Assembly (NCBI RefSeq): GCF_000497445.1
Contig: NZ_CM002285.1
Location: forward strand, 9,612,605 to 9,640,920
Direction of reading: 5' to 3'
DNA: 28,316 nucleotides
From: Streptomyces roseochromogenus subsp. oscitans DS 12.976
GTDB taxonomy: Bacteria > Actinomycetota > Actinomycetes > Streptomycetales > Streptomycetaceae
The position numbers and the translations under genes were made by a program. Below the pieces are notes generated by a model that ran no database searches, was not told the origin of the DNA, and saw only the letters and a list, made by a program, of their open reading frames with translations. Below, piece after piece: positions 14,530-22,684 of the stretch; within the stretch, counting starts at the first letter, position 1; every line of letters starts with the position of its first letter.

Positions 14530-15444
14530 CAAAATGGGAGGCGGACGCAATGAGGCAGCGCCGCTACCCCTCTGACACCACCGATCTTGAGTGGTCTCTC
14601 ATCGAACGGCTGCTGACGGTGCCGGCCTGCCAGACCCAGCGCGGCGGCCGCCCGGAGGCACATCCCCGGCGCGAGATCGTCGACGCCCTGCGCTATATCG
14701 TCGACACAGGATGCAAGTGGAGTGCCCTGCCGCAGGACTACCCGCCCTTCAAGACGGTGTTCGGGTTCCTCACTCGCTGGTCCGCGGCCGGGGTTTTCAA
14801 CCTCATCCGCGACCAGCCGCGGCGCCGCATCCGGAAGAGCATGGGTACCTCCCCGCACCCGGTGGCTGTGGTGATCGACTCGCAGTCGGTCAAGGTCGCC
14901 GCCACCGTGCCGCGCTCCACATCCGGGTATGACGCGGGGAAGAAGATCCCGGGCAGGAAGCGCCATATCGTCGTGGACACCAAGGGCCTGCCGCTGTTCG
15001 TCATGGTCACCCCGGCCGATATGCACGACAGCGTCGCGGCCCGCGAAGCCCTGTTCCGGCTGCGGCTGATGCACCCCGAGATCACCATCGTCTGGGCCGA
15101 CTCGGCCTACGCCGGCACGCTCGTCGACTGGGCCAAGTCCTTCCTCCACCTCACGCTCAAAACGGTGAGCAGACCCAAGGACGCGAAGCGGTTCGTGGTC
15201 CTGCCGCGCAGGTGGGTGGTGGAGAGGTCACTGGCATGGCTGCTCCACGCCCGACGGAACGCGCGGGACTACGAGACGCTGCCCCAGCACTCCGAGGCGA
15301 TGCTCACCCTCGCGGCCATTACCCTGATGACCCGCCGGCTCACCCGGCAACCCATCCACCCCAATGCCGCGGCGCCACGCCCACAGGCCGCACTTCGAGC
15401 CGCTTGACCCCAGTCACCTCGCCCTGATGACGGGCGTTTCTCAG
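14526..15444 (+). mobile_element. IS5-family insertion sequence (tentative ends)
   Basis: The transposase gene at 14550-15407 is intact. Tentative termini are CTGACAAA at 14526 and its imperfect complement TTTCTCAG ending at 15444, giving about 0.92 kb. The match covers only about seven of eight bases and no target duplication is evident, so the edges are provisional. Confidence 0.45.
14550..15407 (+). CDS. IS5-family DDE transposase
   Basis: This 285-residue transposase is in one frame. The N-terminal DNA-binding part has YPSDTTDLEWSLIERLL and the family block LRYIVDTGCKWSALP. The catalytic triad is D110 (VAVVIDSQSVK), D184 (VWADSAYAG) and E225 (RRWVVERSLAWLLHARRNAR). These blocks match the IS5 family common in Streptomyces. 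Start ATG 14550 follows GGGAGG at 14535-14540. All catalytic residues and full length are present, so the element may be active. It sits directly behind the RacP gene and ends before a strong hairpin. Confidence 0.9.
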   Translation: MRQRRYPSDTTDLEWSLIERLLTVPACQTQRGGRPEAHPRREIVDALRYIVDTGCKWSALPQDYPPFKTVFGFLTRWSAAGVFNLIRDQPRRRIRKSMGTSPHPVAVVIDSQSVKVAATVPRSTSGYDAGKKIPGRKRHIVVDTKGLPLFVMVTPADMHDSVAAREALFRLRLMHPEITIVWADSAYAGTLVDWAKSFLHLTLKTVSRPKDAKRFVVLPRRWVVERSLAWLLHARRNARDYETLPQHSEAMLTLAAITLMTRRLTRQPIHPNAAAPRPQAALRAA

Positions 15445-15463
15445 AGCCGATCCGCCCTGATCG

Positions 15464-15507
15464 CCTCGGGTGGGGCGTCCGGCTCCATCCGGACGCCCCA
15501 CCCGAGG
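15464..15507. terminator. Perfect 19-bp hairpin between convergent genes
   Basis: CCTCGGGTGGGGCGTCCGG (15464-15482) and its exact complement (15489-15507) flank a six-base loop, CTCCAT. It lies between the plus-strand transposase and the minus-strand lectin/toxin-like gene, so it can terminate transcripts from both sides. Confidence 0.75.
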
Positions 15508-15546
15508 CCGCTGCATGTTGCAGGCGCTGCGGGTGCCGGCGAGGCG

Positions 15547-16626
15547 TCAGCCCCGGTAACCGTCCAGCACCTCGACGGCCGGGTTAAGGGTGTTCCATTC
15601 CAGGACCTTGGTGCCGTCCATGCGCTCCACGGTGTAGCGGTCTCCCCGGTACCAGAGGCACTCGGCGACCCTTACGCCGTCGGCCTGGTACTCCCGTTCG
15701 ATCGTTTCCTCGGTGGAGTGCTCGTGCACCTCGCCGGTGTAGGTGGTGACTTTCAGCTCGCGGCTGTAGGTGGTGCTCAGGGAAGCGGAGAAGCCCTTGT
15801 AGGCGAACGACGCCTCAGCGGTCACCGAGATGCCGGTCGTCTCTTCTACCGTCTTGCCGGTGCTCGTTGTCAGGCCGACCGTGACCTTCTTCGTCTTCGT
15901 GACCTTGCTGGTGCCAGGGTGCTCGTAGAAGAACACCTTCTGCCAGTAGCCGTAGCGCTTGAGGATGTAGTACGGGCTGTTGTCGACCTGCCACTGGGGT
16001 GAGGAGTCCCCGATCGTGAAGAAGGGCACGGCCAGCTGGCCGATCAGCACCTCCGGTGTGGTGTCCCGCGGGGGCTCCGTAAAGCCTGCGAGCCGGATGA
16101 CGTCGCCGATGTCGTTAGGGTCCCTGTCGATCGGCCTGAGGCCCGTGATCTGCGGGTACTCGTCCTCCACCTCCAGCGCCCAATACTGATGTTCACGCTT
16201 GCCCGGCTCACCGGGGGTGTACTGCTGCAGGTTGGTCGACGGCGACGTGCCCCAGCTCTGGGGTGTCAGTTCGAGACCGCTCTTCTTGTTGACGACGGTG
16301 TAGTAGCCGCTTGTCGCGGGCCTGAGCATCCACTTCTGTGAGGAGGCTACTGCGGGCGACTGGATGTCGTACTGCTGCACGCCCATCGACGGAGCCGTGC
16401 TGTTCTGGTGGACGTTGACGCAGAGGCCGGTCTTCTTGTTGACGATCATGACGTCGTCGTTGTCCAGCGGCATCACGTGCCAGACCTGCCGGATGCGGTT
16501 GCCATCGCTTTGCAGCGGATAGATCTGGAGCTGGGTCTCGCCTGAAGCCCAGTTCTTGGGTGTCACAACCAGGCCGTTGCTCACCTTGTTGCGGATCCGG
16601 TACGTCCTACCTGGCGTGAATGCCAC
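15547..16626 (-). CDS. Ricin-type lectin with aerolysin-like pore-forming region
   Basis: The 359-residue protein starts at GTG 16626, six bases after AGGAGGGG; longer frames upstream have no ribosome binding site. Residues 1-150 form a ricin-B beta-trefoil with its three QxW repeats exactly 50 residues apart: QVW (47-49), QKW (97-99), QYW (147-149). Residues about 195-345 are unlike ricin. A Thr/Ser-rich segment of alternating polar and hydrophobic residues (about 245-300: VTVGLTTSTGKTVEETTG, then FSASLSTTYSRELKVTTYTG) looks like the amphipathic insertion hairpin of aerolysin-type beta-pore-forming toxins. It is followed by a strand-rich end. Lectin-plus-pore modules of this order are known in fungal LSL-type lectins and mosquitocidal Bin toxins. 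No signal peptide is seen, so release may need lysis. The lectin part is firm; the pore-former part is inference. Confidence 0.7.
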   Translation of the reverse strand: MAFTPGRTYRIRNKVSNGLVVTPKNWASGETQLQIYPLQSDGNRIRQVWHVMPLDNDDVMIVNKKTGLCVNVHQNSTAPSMGVQQYDIQSPAVASSQKWMLRPATSGYYTVVNKKSGLELTPQSWGTSPSTNLQQYTPGEPGKREHQYWALEVEDEYPQITGLRPIDRDPNDIGDVIRLAGFTEPPRDTTPEVLIGQLAVPFFTIGDSSPQWQVDNSPYYILKRYGYWQKVFFYEHPGTSKVTKTKKVTVGLTTSTGKTVEETTGISVTAEASFAYKGFSASLSTTYSRELKVTTYTGEVHEHSTEETIEREYQADGVRVAECLWYRGDRYTVERMDGTKVLEWNTLNPAVEVLDGYRG

Positions 16627-17168
16627 GGTATTCCCCTCCTGCTGAGCCCGCACGAGGCTGTCTGCGGGCAACCGAGAAGTCACAGACTGCGCCTGTGATG
16701 CCGAACGTGCCCGCTCCAGCACTCGACCTGATGGGCCATCGCATCGGCGGTGGAAAGCTACCGCCGAACACTGACAGCGGTCGCCCGATTGCAAAGAGCG
16801 ATGATTCTTCTCGCCACGCAACGCCTGTCTGGATATGCCCAAACCTGCTCACTGACCATGTTTGCGATACCTCGTCCGGCGCCTCAGAGACCCGCAAGGA
16901 GCCTCAGGTGGCTAGGCCGCAAACTTGCGACAGGACCGCATGCGCATTCGAACCCACGCCTCTCGGCCACAGGCTGGACCAGCGGAGAACTTGCCAACCT
17001 GCTCGGGACCCAAGCAGCCACCATCGGCCTGATACCTCGGTCAAGTGGGTCGGCCCCTACCTCGTCACCCCGAAGGGCTGCGAGGACACCCCATCCCGGG
17101 AAGGAACCATGCCGTCAGCGTCCTCCGACGCTGACGACACGGTCTTGCAGAAGGTTCAAAGACGGTTT
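16627..17168. other. Intergenic stretch, no gene recognised
   Basis: This 540-base gap is lower in GC than most of the window near 16780-16860. Long open frames cross it on the plus strand, but they lack start context and codon character, and they continue antisense through the minus-strand genes beyond. A short plus-strand piece near 16980-17040 (GELANLLGTQAATIGL) resembles a helix-turn-helix but could not be tied to a gene. Confidence 0.4.
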
Positions 17169-17522
17169 CTACAGCACTTCCTCGCCCAGCAGGCACACCC
17201 CGAAGCCTGCCGCGCGCTCCGCCAGCTCCGTGTAGGCCATGGCGGCCGGCGCGGCGTCCCAGGTCACGAACGCGAGAGCGGAGATCGCCTCGCCACGCGT
17301 CATGCCCTCCTCCCACGGCTCGCCTGCAGCGGTGCACCGCTCTGCGAGTTCGGCATCGGACAGGCTCGAGGTCTCCCGGTCAACACCGGTCTGGACGTCG
17401 GCGACGCCCTCGCACCAGGCCCGGTGGCCCGCAGACAGCAAGTCGCGCAGCACGTCCGGGTCGCTCACGATCTGGGCCCGGGCTGTCAGATCGAGCAGCA
17501 GGGCGGTGGGGTTCATCTCCAT
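17169..17522 (-). CDS. Hypothetical protein
   Basis: A 117-residue acidic, helix-rich, soluble protein (MEMNPTALLLDLTARAQIVS, later GEAISALAFVTWDAAPAAMA). The ATG at 17522 is six bases after GAGGAA; in-frame starts at 17540 (GTG) and 17528 are alternatives. It lies 69 bases downstream of the PAPS-reductase-like gene on the same strand and is probably its operon partner. I do not recognise a family. No membrane segment, signal peptide or metal motif is visible. Confidence 0.6.
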   Translation of the reverse strand: MEMNPTALLLDLTARAQIVSDPDVLRDLLSAGHRAWCEGVADVQTGVDRETSSLSDAELAERCTAAGEPWEEGMTRGEAISALAFVTWDAAPAAMAYTELAERAAGFGVCLLGEEVL

Positions 17523-17591
17523 GGCCATTTCCTCATCCACTGTAGGGGCGCCTGCCGCGCCGTGGGCTTCCCCCGGCGCGGCCGGTGGTCA

Positions 17592-18248
17592 TCAGCTGTG
17601 AACGGTGCAGCCGTCGCACAGGGCGCGGCCGGCGCGGCGCGCCAGTTTGGGTTCCTTGCGGGGTTCCTTCTGCAGCGCCGCCCGTACCTGCATCTTGAGG
17701 GCGGTGAATTCCGGGCCGTCGTCCGGGCAGACGACGCCGGGGTCGGGAGCCCCGCACTGCTCGGCGTGCCGGATCAGGTCGGTGATGCGCCAGTCCGCGC
17801 GGAAGCTGTCGCCCCGCACCCGCTCGACCTCGGCGTACAGGTCGGCCAGCCGCGGCCTGCGGCCGACGGACAGCAGCAGGTCGCGCCGGGAGGCGAATCC
17901 GCAGAGCGCACAGGAACAGCGGGAGTTGCCCAGCCAGTCGCCGGTGCCGGGTACGGAATCGTACGTCCAGGAGTATGGCACCGGCGCGTCGGTGTGCCAG
18001 TCCTTGACGGCGGCGGTCGACCAGTCCTTGACAGGCAGCCACTCGTCCACGATCCGCGCTCCGTTGACCTGCACCGTACGGAAGGCCGGGCGCTTCTTGC
18101 GGTCAGGTCCCTCGTCGCTACGCAGGCCCATGACCTTCAGGATCCGTACCGGGCGGCCGAGCTCGCGCTTCAGGCGGCTGACGATCGGCGTCCAGGCGCT
18201 GGAGACCACGCTCTCCTTCGCGGCCTTGCGGCAGTACGGGCTGCCCAT
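17592..18248 (-). pseudogene. PAPS-reductase-like protein, C-terminal part
   Basis: This frame continues the N-terminal PP-loop part at 18264-18623. Between the two lie only five codons (GRFPR) after an in-frame TAG. The part begins MGSPYCRKAAKESVVSSAWT, a Cys-containing block found after the ATP-binding half in PAPS-reductase-like proteins, and continues VRILKVMGLRSDEGPDRKK. A later CSCALCGFASRRDLL and a C-terminal CDGCTVHS add possible metal or Fe-S ligands. Such proteins activate or transfer sulfur or act in DNA/RNA modification in phages and plasmids; the substrate is unknown. If translated alone from ATG 18248 it would lack the nucleotide-binding loop and have no ribosome binding site in view. 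Confidence 0.65.
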
Positions 18249-18263
18249 GCGGGGGAAACGCCC

Positions 18264-18623
18264 CTAGGCGGCAATCTCGGTCAGCAGGCTGTGCGGCATT
18301 CGAGTGCCGTCCGGACCCGGCATCGTGCGGGTGACCTCGACGTGCCGGTCGGCCGGTACACCGAAGGCGGCACTCTGCAGCGCGGCGAGCTCGGACACCC
18401 CAGGGTAGCGGATGCCGTCGAAGACCACGGGCGGCCACTCCAGCACTCCGAGGCTGGAGTGGTAGGAGATCACCCGGTCGTCGACGCCGGCGCTCCGGGC
18501 GGCTTCCATGAACACGGCCATCATGGCCGCGCTGTCCTTGCCGCCGGACAGTTGGGGTGCCAGGAGATCGTAGGAGGTCAGGTCGGGTGCGGCGGACAGG
18601 TGGTTGGCGGTACGAGAGGGCAT
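18264..18623 (-). pseudogene. PAPS-reductase-like protein, N-terminal PP-loop part (ends at amber codon)
   Basis: The gene starts at ATG 18623 with GGGAG upstream. The PP-loop of ATP pyrophosphatases, LSGGKDSAAMM, is at residues 25-35 and binds ATP or PAPS. Family features continue (RVISYHSSLGVLEWPPVVFD). The frame ends at codon 120, TAG (18264-18266), in the middle of the family block AA-x-GRFPRMGSPYCRKAA, where a tyrosine (TAC/TAT) would be natural. The same frame stays open on the other side to 17592. A single base change therefore splits a protein of 343 residues. Either a true nonsense mutation, a sequencing error, or readthrough would explain this. Neighbouring Mom-like debris also suggests a decaying phage-type modification cluster. 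Confidence 0.7.
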
Positions 18624-18754
18624 GTCAGCTCCCGTGAGTCGATGAGTGGGCGGTGGGACTGGGTGCGCAGGACGGCGTGCGGTCCAAGGCGGACGGCTAC
18701 GCCCAGATCGCTGCGGGCTCGGGGTCGGGCCGCTTGGGGTAGGGGCAGAGGGCG

Positions 18755-19015
18755 GGGAGGTGCGGGCGGTTGCCCGGCCGGCGTACACCGCGTTCGTCGC
18801 CGCGTAGATCGTCCCGACGTGCCCAGGCATGACCATGGCACCGGACGCGGTCCGCGCGGCACAGGGTCGGCGAACGAGACCACGCCGCGCACCCCGGCAG
18901 CGAGCAGGGCGTCGAAGCAGCGGGCGAGGAACCACGACTCGGAATTGCCGGGACACTCATCAAGGAGAACGAACCGCAGGCACACCAACGACTCTGCGTA
19001 GGGCCTGGCGCGCAT
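18755..19015 (-). pseudogene. Mom-like DNA-modification protein, frameshifted remnant
   Basis: From ATG 19015 the minus strand reads SLVCLRFVLLDECPGNSESW and LARCFDALLAAGVRGVVSFA, then DPVPR. At about 18860 the frame changes and continues GAMVMPGHVGTIYAATNAVY and AGRATART. From memory these blocks match the phage/plasmid Mom-type family (adenine methylcarbamoylation, GNAT-like fold). After the second block the family pattern is lost, in any frame, before the PAPS-reductase-like start at 18623, so at least one frameshift and a C-terminal loss have occurred. Mom-type proteins modify adenine in DNA to resist restriction. Here the gene is dead. It is placed directly upstream of the PAPS-reductase-like gene on the same strand. 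Confidence 0.55.
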
Positions 19016-19242
19016 CGGGCTCTCCAGGGCTGTCCGTGCGGTCGCCGCCCTGCATCACCTGGACGGCATATCCGGGAGGGCGGGCGGGGCTCGGGTGGTG
19101 GGAGGGTGGAAGCACCCCTGGGATGTCGTGCCCAGGGGCCTCATGCGGCCCCATCCGCCCGGTCCTTGCCGATGGGTTCTCATCGGCGAGGAGCGGGTGT
19201 CCCGACTGGTCATGGGTCGCGGTGTACGCGAGGAGAGCTGAG

Positions 19243-19857
19243 ATGCGCCATTTTGTTGCGGTTCTTGCGGGGGCGATGGTGATGACCGGTGGTTTGGCCG
19301 CCTGCTCCTCCGGCTCGTCGGCTTCCGGGGCAGGGACACCGACGGCCACGGCGAGTTCCGGTACCAGCGCCGCAGTGCTGGCCTCGGCCGCGTTCGCCGC
19401 CCCGGCAGCCTCCGGTAAGCAGCCCGCAGGGGTCACCTACAACACCGGCCTCGTGCCGACCGGGGCGCAGGCCATCATCAAGGCCAAGGTCGAGGACGGG
19501 GGGAGGGAGATCACCCTCGCCGTGTCGGGGCTGCGGCCCAACCGCACGTACGGTTCGCACGTGCACGCCAAGGCGTGCGGGGCGAAGCCCGCCGACTCCG
19601 GTCCGCACTACCAGGACAAGAAGGACCCGGTGCAGCCCTGGGCCGACCCCGCGTACGCCAACAAGAACAACGAGGTCTGGCTGGACTTCACGACCAATGC
19701 CAAGGGCGAGGCCACCATGACCTCGCATGTGAAGTGGGCCTTCCGCAAGGGCCAGGCGAACTCAGTGGTGATCCACGCGAATCGCACCAGCACCGAACCC
19801 GGCATGGCCGGCATGGCCGGCGACCGTCTCGCCTGCCTCACCGCCCCCTTCTCGTAG
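19243..19857 (+). CDS. Cu/Zn superoxide dismutase-like lipoprotein
   Basis: A 204-residue exported lipoprotein; ATG 19243 follows AGGAG by seven bases. The signal peptide ends in the lipobox LAAC (C21), then a Ser/Ala/Thr linker to about residue 60. The rest resembles the Cu,Zn-SOD beta-barrel: GSHVHAKACG supplies two copper-ligand histidines (H106, H108) and C112; GPHYQD gives the bridging-type H122; VVIHANRT gives H178; C198 can pair with C112. Intact enzymes have a second zinc histidine and an aspartate after the bridging His; here that loop (YQDKKDPVQPW) has no His, so zinc binding looks incomplete. It may be a copper-only or non-catalytic variant at the outer face of the membrane. It is monocistronic, as far as can be seen. 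Confidence 0.7.
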   Translation: MRHFVAVLAGAMVMTGGLAACSSGSSASGAGTPTATASSGTSAAVLASAAFAAPAASGKQPAGVTYNTGLVPTGAQAIIKAKVEDGGREITLAVSGLRPNRTYGSHVHAKACGAKPADSGPHYQDKKDPVQPWADPAYANKNNEVWLDFTTNAKGEATMTSHVKWAFRKGQANSVVIHANRTSTEPGMAGMAGDRLACLTAPFS

Positions 19858-20225
19858 GCGATCCCACGCCCCGGCAGTCCCGAACACCCTCATGGCGGGA
19901 CAGCGGCAGCGTAACCGGTCGAGGTCAGCAGGCCGGCTGGCGTTGGATCCGGCGGCGACGCGAAGCACGCGGACGCGTAAGCCGACGGCAGCCTGTTGGC
20001 CACCCTCGCCGCGGCCGTCCGTGCCACCACCGTGGTGGAACCGGGCACCGCTCTCGGCTACTCCGCCGCCTGGCCGTGTTCACCGCTGTGAGTGACGGTG
20101 ATTCACCTGTCGAGGTTCCGTGCACGACTAAGGAAGATCATCACATTGCCTTCAAATCTGACGCCGCAATAGCATCGCGCCTGACCACTTATTTTTGCTT
20201 TACATCTGTGCATGGGGGACTGCAG
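19858..20225. other. Intergenic stretch between secreted-protein genes
   Basis: No gene is recognised. A plus-strand frame around 19995-20075 (LATLAAAVRATTVVEPGTAL) may be a scrap of a membrane-transporter C-terminus, but it is too short to assign. The AT-richer segment at about 20140-20220 is the likely promoter region for the following gene. Confidence 0.35.
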
Positions 20226-20783
20226 ATGTCCGTCACCCATGCCTGGAAGGGAATTCGGGTGACTCCTGGTATACGCAGGATGCTTCCCATCGCGGGGGTT
20301 GCTGCCATCGTGGCACTCGTGGGCACTCCGATGCTCGCCAGTGCCGACCCGCAGCCGACAGGGGGAACCGCGGGGGCCACGCCGCCGTCCGCGGTGGAGG
20401 ACTTCGCCTACCCGAACGCGGATCAGATCCAGCGGGACAAAGGCATCAAACTGATCAAGGGTGACGGGCACATCACCTTCGCCGCGTGCGACGACTCGGG
20501 CTCGCAGATCAAGGTCCTCACCGTGCAGGGACCCAGCGGCAACCCACAGGGCGCCTACTGCTTCAAGACCACAGCGAAGAGCGGCTACCTCACCCTCGAA
20601 CTCCCGCGTGTCTTCGCGCTGGAGACCACCGACCACCCGATCAGCGCCGACCTCAGGCCTCAGGCCGACCCCTCCGCTCCGGCCAAGACGGTGACCGTGG
20701 ACAAGAACGGCTACCAGAGCGTCGGCGAGGGGGCCGCCGGTGGGGCACCGGCCGTGCTGCTGGAACTGCGGGTCACCGGCTGA
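20226..20783 (+). CDS. Small secreted protein of unknown function
   Basis: This 185-residue exported protein has ATG at 20226, with GTG (VTPGIRR) at 20260 as an alternative. A signal peptide (RRMLPIAGVAAIVALVGTPM, cleavage near ASADPQP) is followed by a mature part with conserved-looking blocks: VEDFAYPNADQIQRDKGIKL, GDGHITFAACD and, later, YCFKTTAKSGYLTLELPRVF. Two cysteines (in AACDD and AYCFK) could form a disulfide. From memory this family recurs in Streptomyces beside trypsin-like/propeller proteins, which is the arrangement here (the next gene starts 53 bases downstream). No enzymatic motif is visible. A role as partner or ligand of the neighbouring secreted protein is a guess from gene order only. 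Confidence 0.7.
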   Translation: MSVTHAWKGIRVTPGIRRMLPIAGVAAIVALVGTPMLASADPQPTGGTAGATPPSAVEDFAYPNADQIQRDKGIKLIKGDGHITFAACDDSGSQIKVLTVQGPSGNPQGAYCFKTTAKSGYLTLELPRVFALETTDHPISADLRPQADPSAPAKTVTVDKNGYQSVGEGAAGGAPAVLLELRVTG

Positions 20784-20836
20784 CCGGTCCATCTGCCTTC
20801 GCGCTCATCGATCTCGCACGACAACGAGGAATGTTC

Positions 20837-22423
20837 ATGCCTGGTTTTCGTCCGCACACCGCGCGGACCAGCGGCCTGATCGCCGCTGCCACCCTGGCTG
20901 CCGCCGCCCTGTCGGCCACGCCCGCGACCGCCATATCGGGCCCGCAGGCCCCCGGCGCCACCTCGGCCGCCCTCGCACGGCTCGACATCGGCAACCAGAC
21001 CGGCGACCAGCGCGGCTGCTCGGCCGTGCTGGTGGCCCCGCAGTGGCTGCTGACGGCCGCGAGCTGCTTCACCGACACCCCCGGCGCACCCCTTAAGTCC
21101 GGCGCGCCGAAACTGAAGACGACGGCCACCCTCGGCGGCAGCGCCCAGCAGGTGGTGAACCTGGTGCCCCGCACCGACCGCGACGTGGTCATGGCCCAAC
21201 TGGCCAAGCCCAGCGGCATCACCCCCGTCCCGGTGGCCGACGCCGCGCCCGTTACCGGGGACGAGGTCCAGGCCGCAGGGTTCGGGCGCACACACGACGA
21301 GTGGGTGCCCGGCCAGGTGCACGCGGCCGCCTTCACCGTCCAGAACACCGGTGCCACCACCATCGATCTGGCTGGAAAATCGGACGGCGCGGCGATCTGC
21401 AAGGGCGACACCGGCGGTCCCGCACTGAACACCACAGGCGGCCGTACCGCGATCGTGGGTGTCAGCAGCCTGTCCTGGCAGGGCGGTTGCCTGGGAACCG
21501 ACCCGGCGGAGACGCGTACGGGAGCGGTGGCGGCACGGGTCGACGACCTGGCCGCCTGGGTCCAGCAGGTCTCCTACAGCACCGCCTTCGCGGCCACGCA
21601 GTGGAAGCACGCCGTGCAGATGACCGCCGGCTACTACACCGGCGGTTCCGCGGGCGGCACCCGCCGTATGGACCTGATCGTCGTCTGGGACGACGGCGAA
21701 GTCACCCTCTACCAGGGCGGCGACGCCAACGACCCGGCTCATCCCTTCGCAGCCGAATACCAGCTGCAGCCCAAGAAGAGCATCTGGACCCACGCCGTCA
21801 ACGTGACCAGCACCAACACCGGCGGCGGCACCGACGGAGTCGTGGTGCGTTGGACCGATGGCGAGATGACCCTGTACACATCCGTCGACGCCAAGGGTTT
21901 CCACGGCGAGAAGCAGCTCGCCCCGCACCACATCGCTGAATGGGAGAACGACGCCCGGCTGATGTCCGCCGGCCGCTTCACCGTCAACGGCCAGCGTGAC
22001 GATCTGCTGGTCGACTGGAAGGACGGCCACGTCTCCCTCTTCGCCGACCTGGCCGCCAACGGGCTGAAGAAGCAGACCCAGATCGTCGCCAAGAACACCA
22101 CCTGGACCTACGCCACCCAGCTCACCAGCGGGTCTTTCACCGGCAAGAACACCGACGACCTGCTGGTGCGCTGGGTCGACGGCGAGACCACCATCTACCC
22201 CGGCATGAACGGCAAGTCCCTGCCCGGCGAGATCAAGATCCGGCCCGGCAAGCCAGACAAGTCGAACTGGGCCGACGCCACCGTCGTCACCGCCGGCGCC
22301 TTCACCGCCAACACCACCGCCGACGACATCATCGTCCGCTGGAACGACGGCCACGTCAGCCTCTTCCCCGGCGTCGACGCCAAGGGCCTGCACGACGAAA
22401 TCCAGCTCGCGCCCGCCAACTGA
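20837..22423 (+). CDS. Secreted trypsin-fold protein with five propeller-like repeats, catalytic residues replaced
   Basis: A 528-residue secreted protein. ATG 20837 is six bases after GAGGA; ATG 20831 is less well placed. The signal peptide runs to about residue 32. Residues about 33-262 have the chymotrypsin/trypsin layout, but the His box reads LLTAASCF with S76 in place of the catalytic His, and the Ser box reads CKGDTGGPAL with T192 instead of Ser. The Asp (RDVVMAQL, D116) remains. Proteolysis is therefore unlikely, although related Streptomyces proteins with these boxes exist. Residues about 270-528 contain five repeats of the pattern W-x-AT/AV ... D-L/I-I/V-V-R/D-W-x-DG-x-V/T-x-L/I-Y/F, resembling a five-bladed propeller of the tachylectin/FG-GAP kind, likely for glycan or protein binding outside the cell. 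Confidence 0.75.
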   Translation: MPGFRPHTARTSGLIAAATLAAAALSATPATAISGPQAPGATSAALARLDIGNQTGDQRGCSAVLVAPQWLLTAASCFTDTPGAPLKSGAPKLKTTATLGGSAQQVVNLVPRTDRDVVMAQLAKPSGITPVPVADAAPVTGDEVQAAGFGRTHDEWVPGQVHAAAFTVQNTGATTIDLAGKSDGAAICKGDTGGPALNTTGGRTAIVGVSSLSWQGGCLGTDPAETRTGAVAARVDDLAAWVQQVSYSTAFAATQWKHAVQMTAGYYTGGSAGGTRRMDLIVVWDDGEVTLYQGGDANDPAHPFAAEYQLQPKKSIWTHAVNVTSTNTGGGTDGVVVRWTDGEMTLYTSVDAKGFHGEKQLAPHHIAEWENDARLMSAGRFTVNGQRDDLLVDWKDGHVSLFADLAANGLKKQTQIVAKNTTWTYATQLTSGSFTGKNTDDLLVRWVDGETTIYPGMNGKSLPGEIKIRPGKPDKSNWADATVVTAGAFTANTTADDIIVRWNDGHVSLFPGVDAKGLHDEIQLAPAN

Positions 22424-22684
22424 ACCGCCTGGACACGGCCTTCGGACCCTCAGCCCAATGGCCTGTCCCCGTCGCTGTGTCCGTAGGCCCAATGAGTACG
22501 GTCGCCCGGCAGCGCCCCGGGCAGGCCCTACCACGCCAGTGAACGCGCCCACGGCGCGGCGAGGGAGCTGACCGGCGCAACTGGGCGGCCGGGCGACGCG
22601 GCTTCACGGCCACTGCCGCAGCTGCACTCACGCGAATTTTCGCCGCAGACATATCCGCGCCACTGACACCGAGGCCCATACCTG

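Noticed and set aside
16620..19001. Open frame of 793 codons on the plus strand
   Set aside because: It lies antisense to three minus-strand genes with clear family motifs and has no ribosome binding site or domain.
20711..22552. Long minus-strand frame opposite the trypsin-fold gene
   Set aside because: Mirror frame of a strongly biased GC-rich gene; Gly/Val/Asp-rich with no domain.
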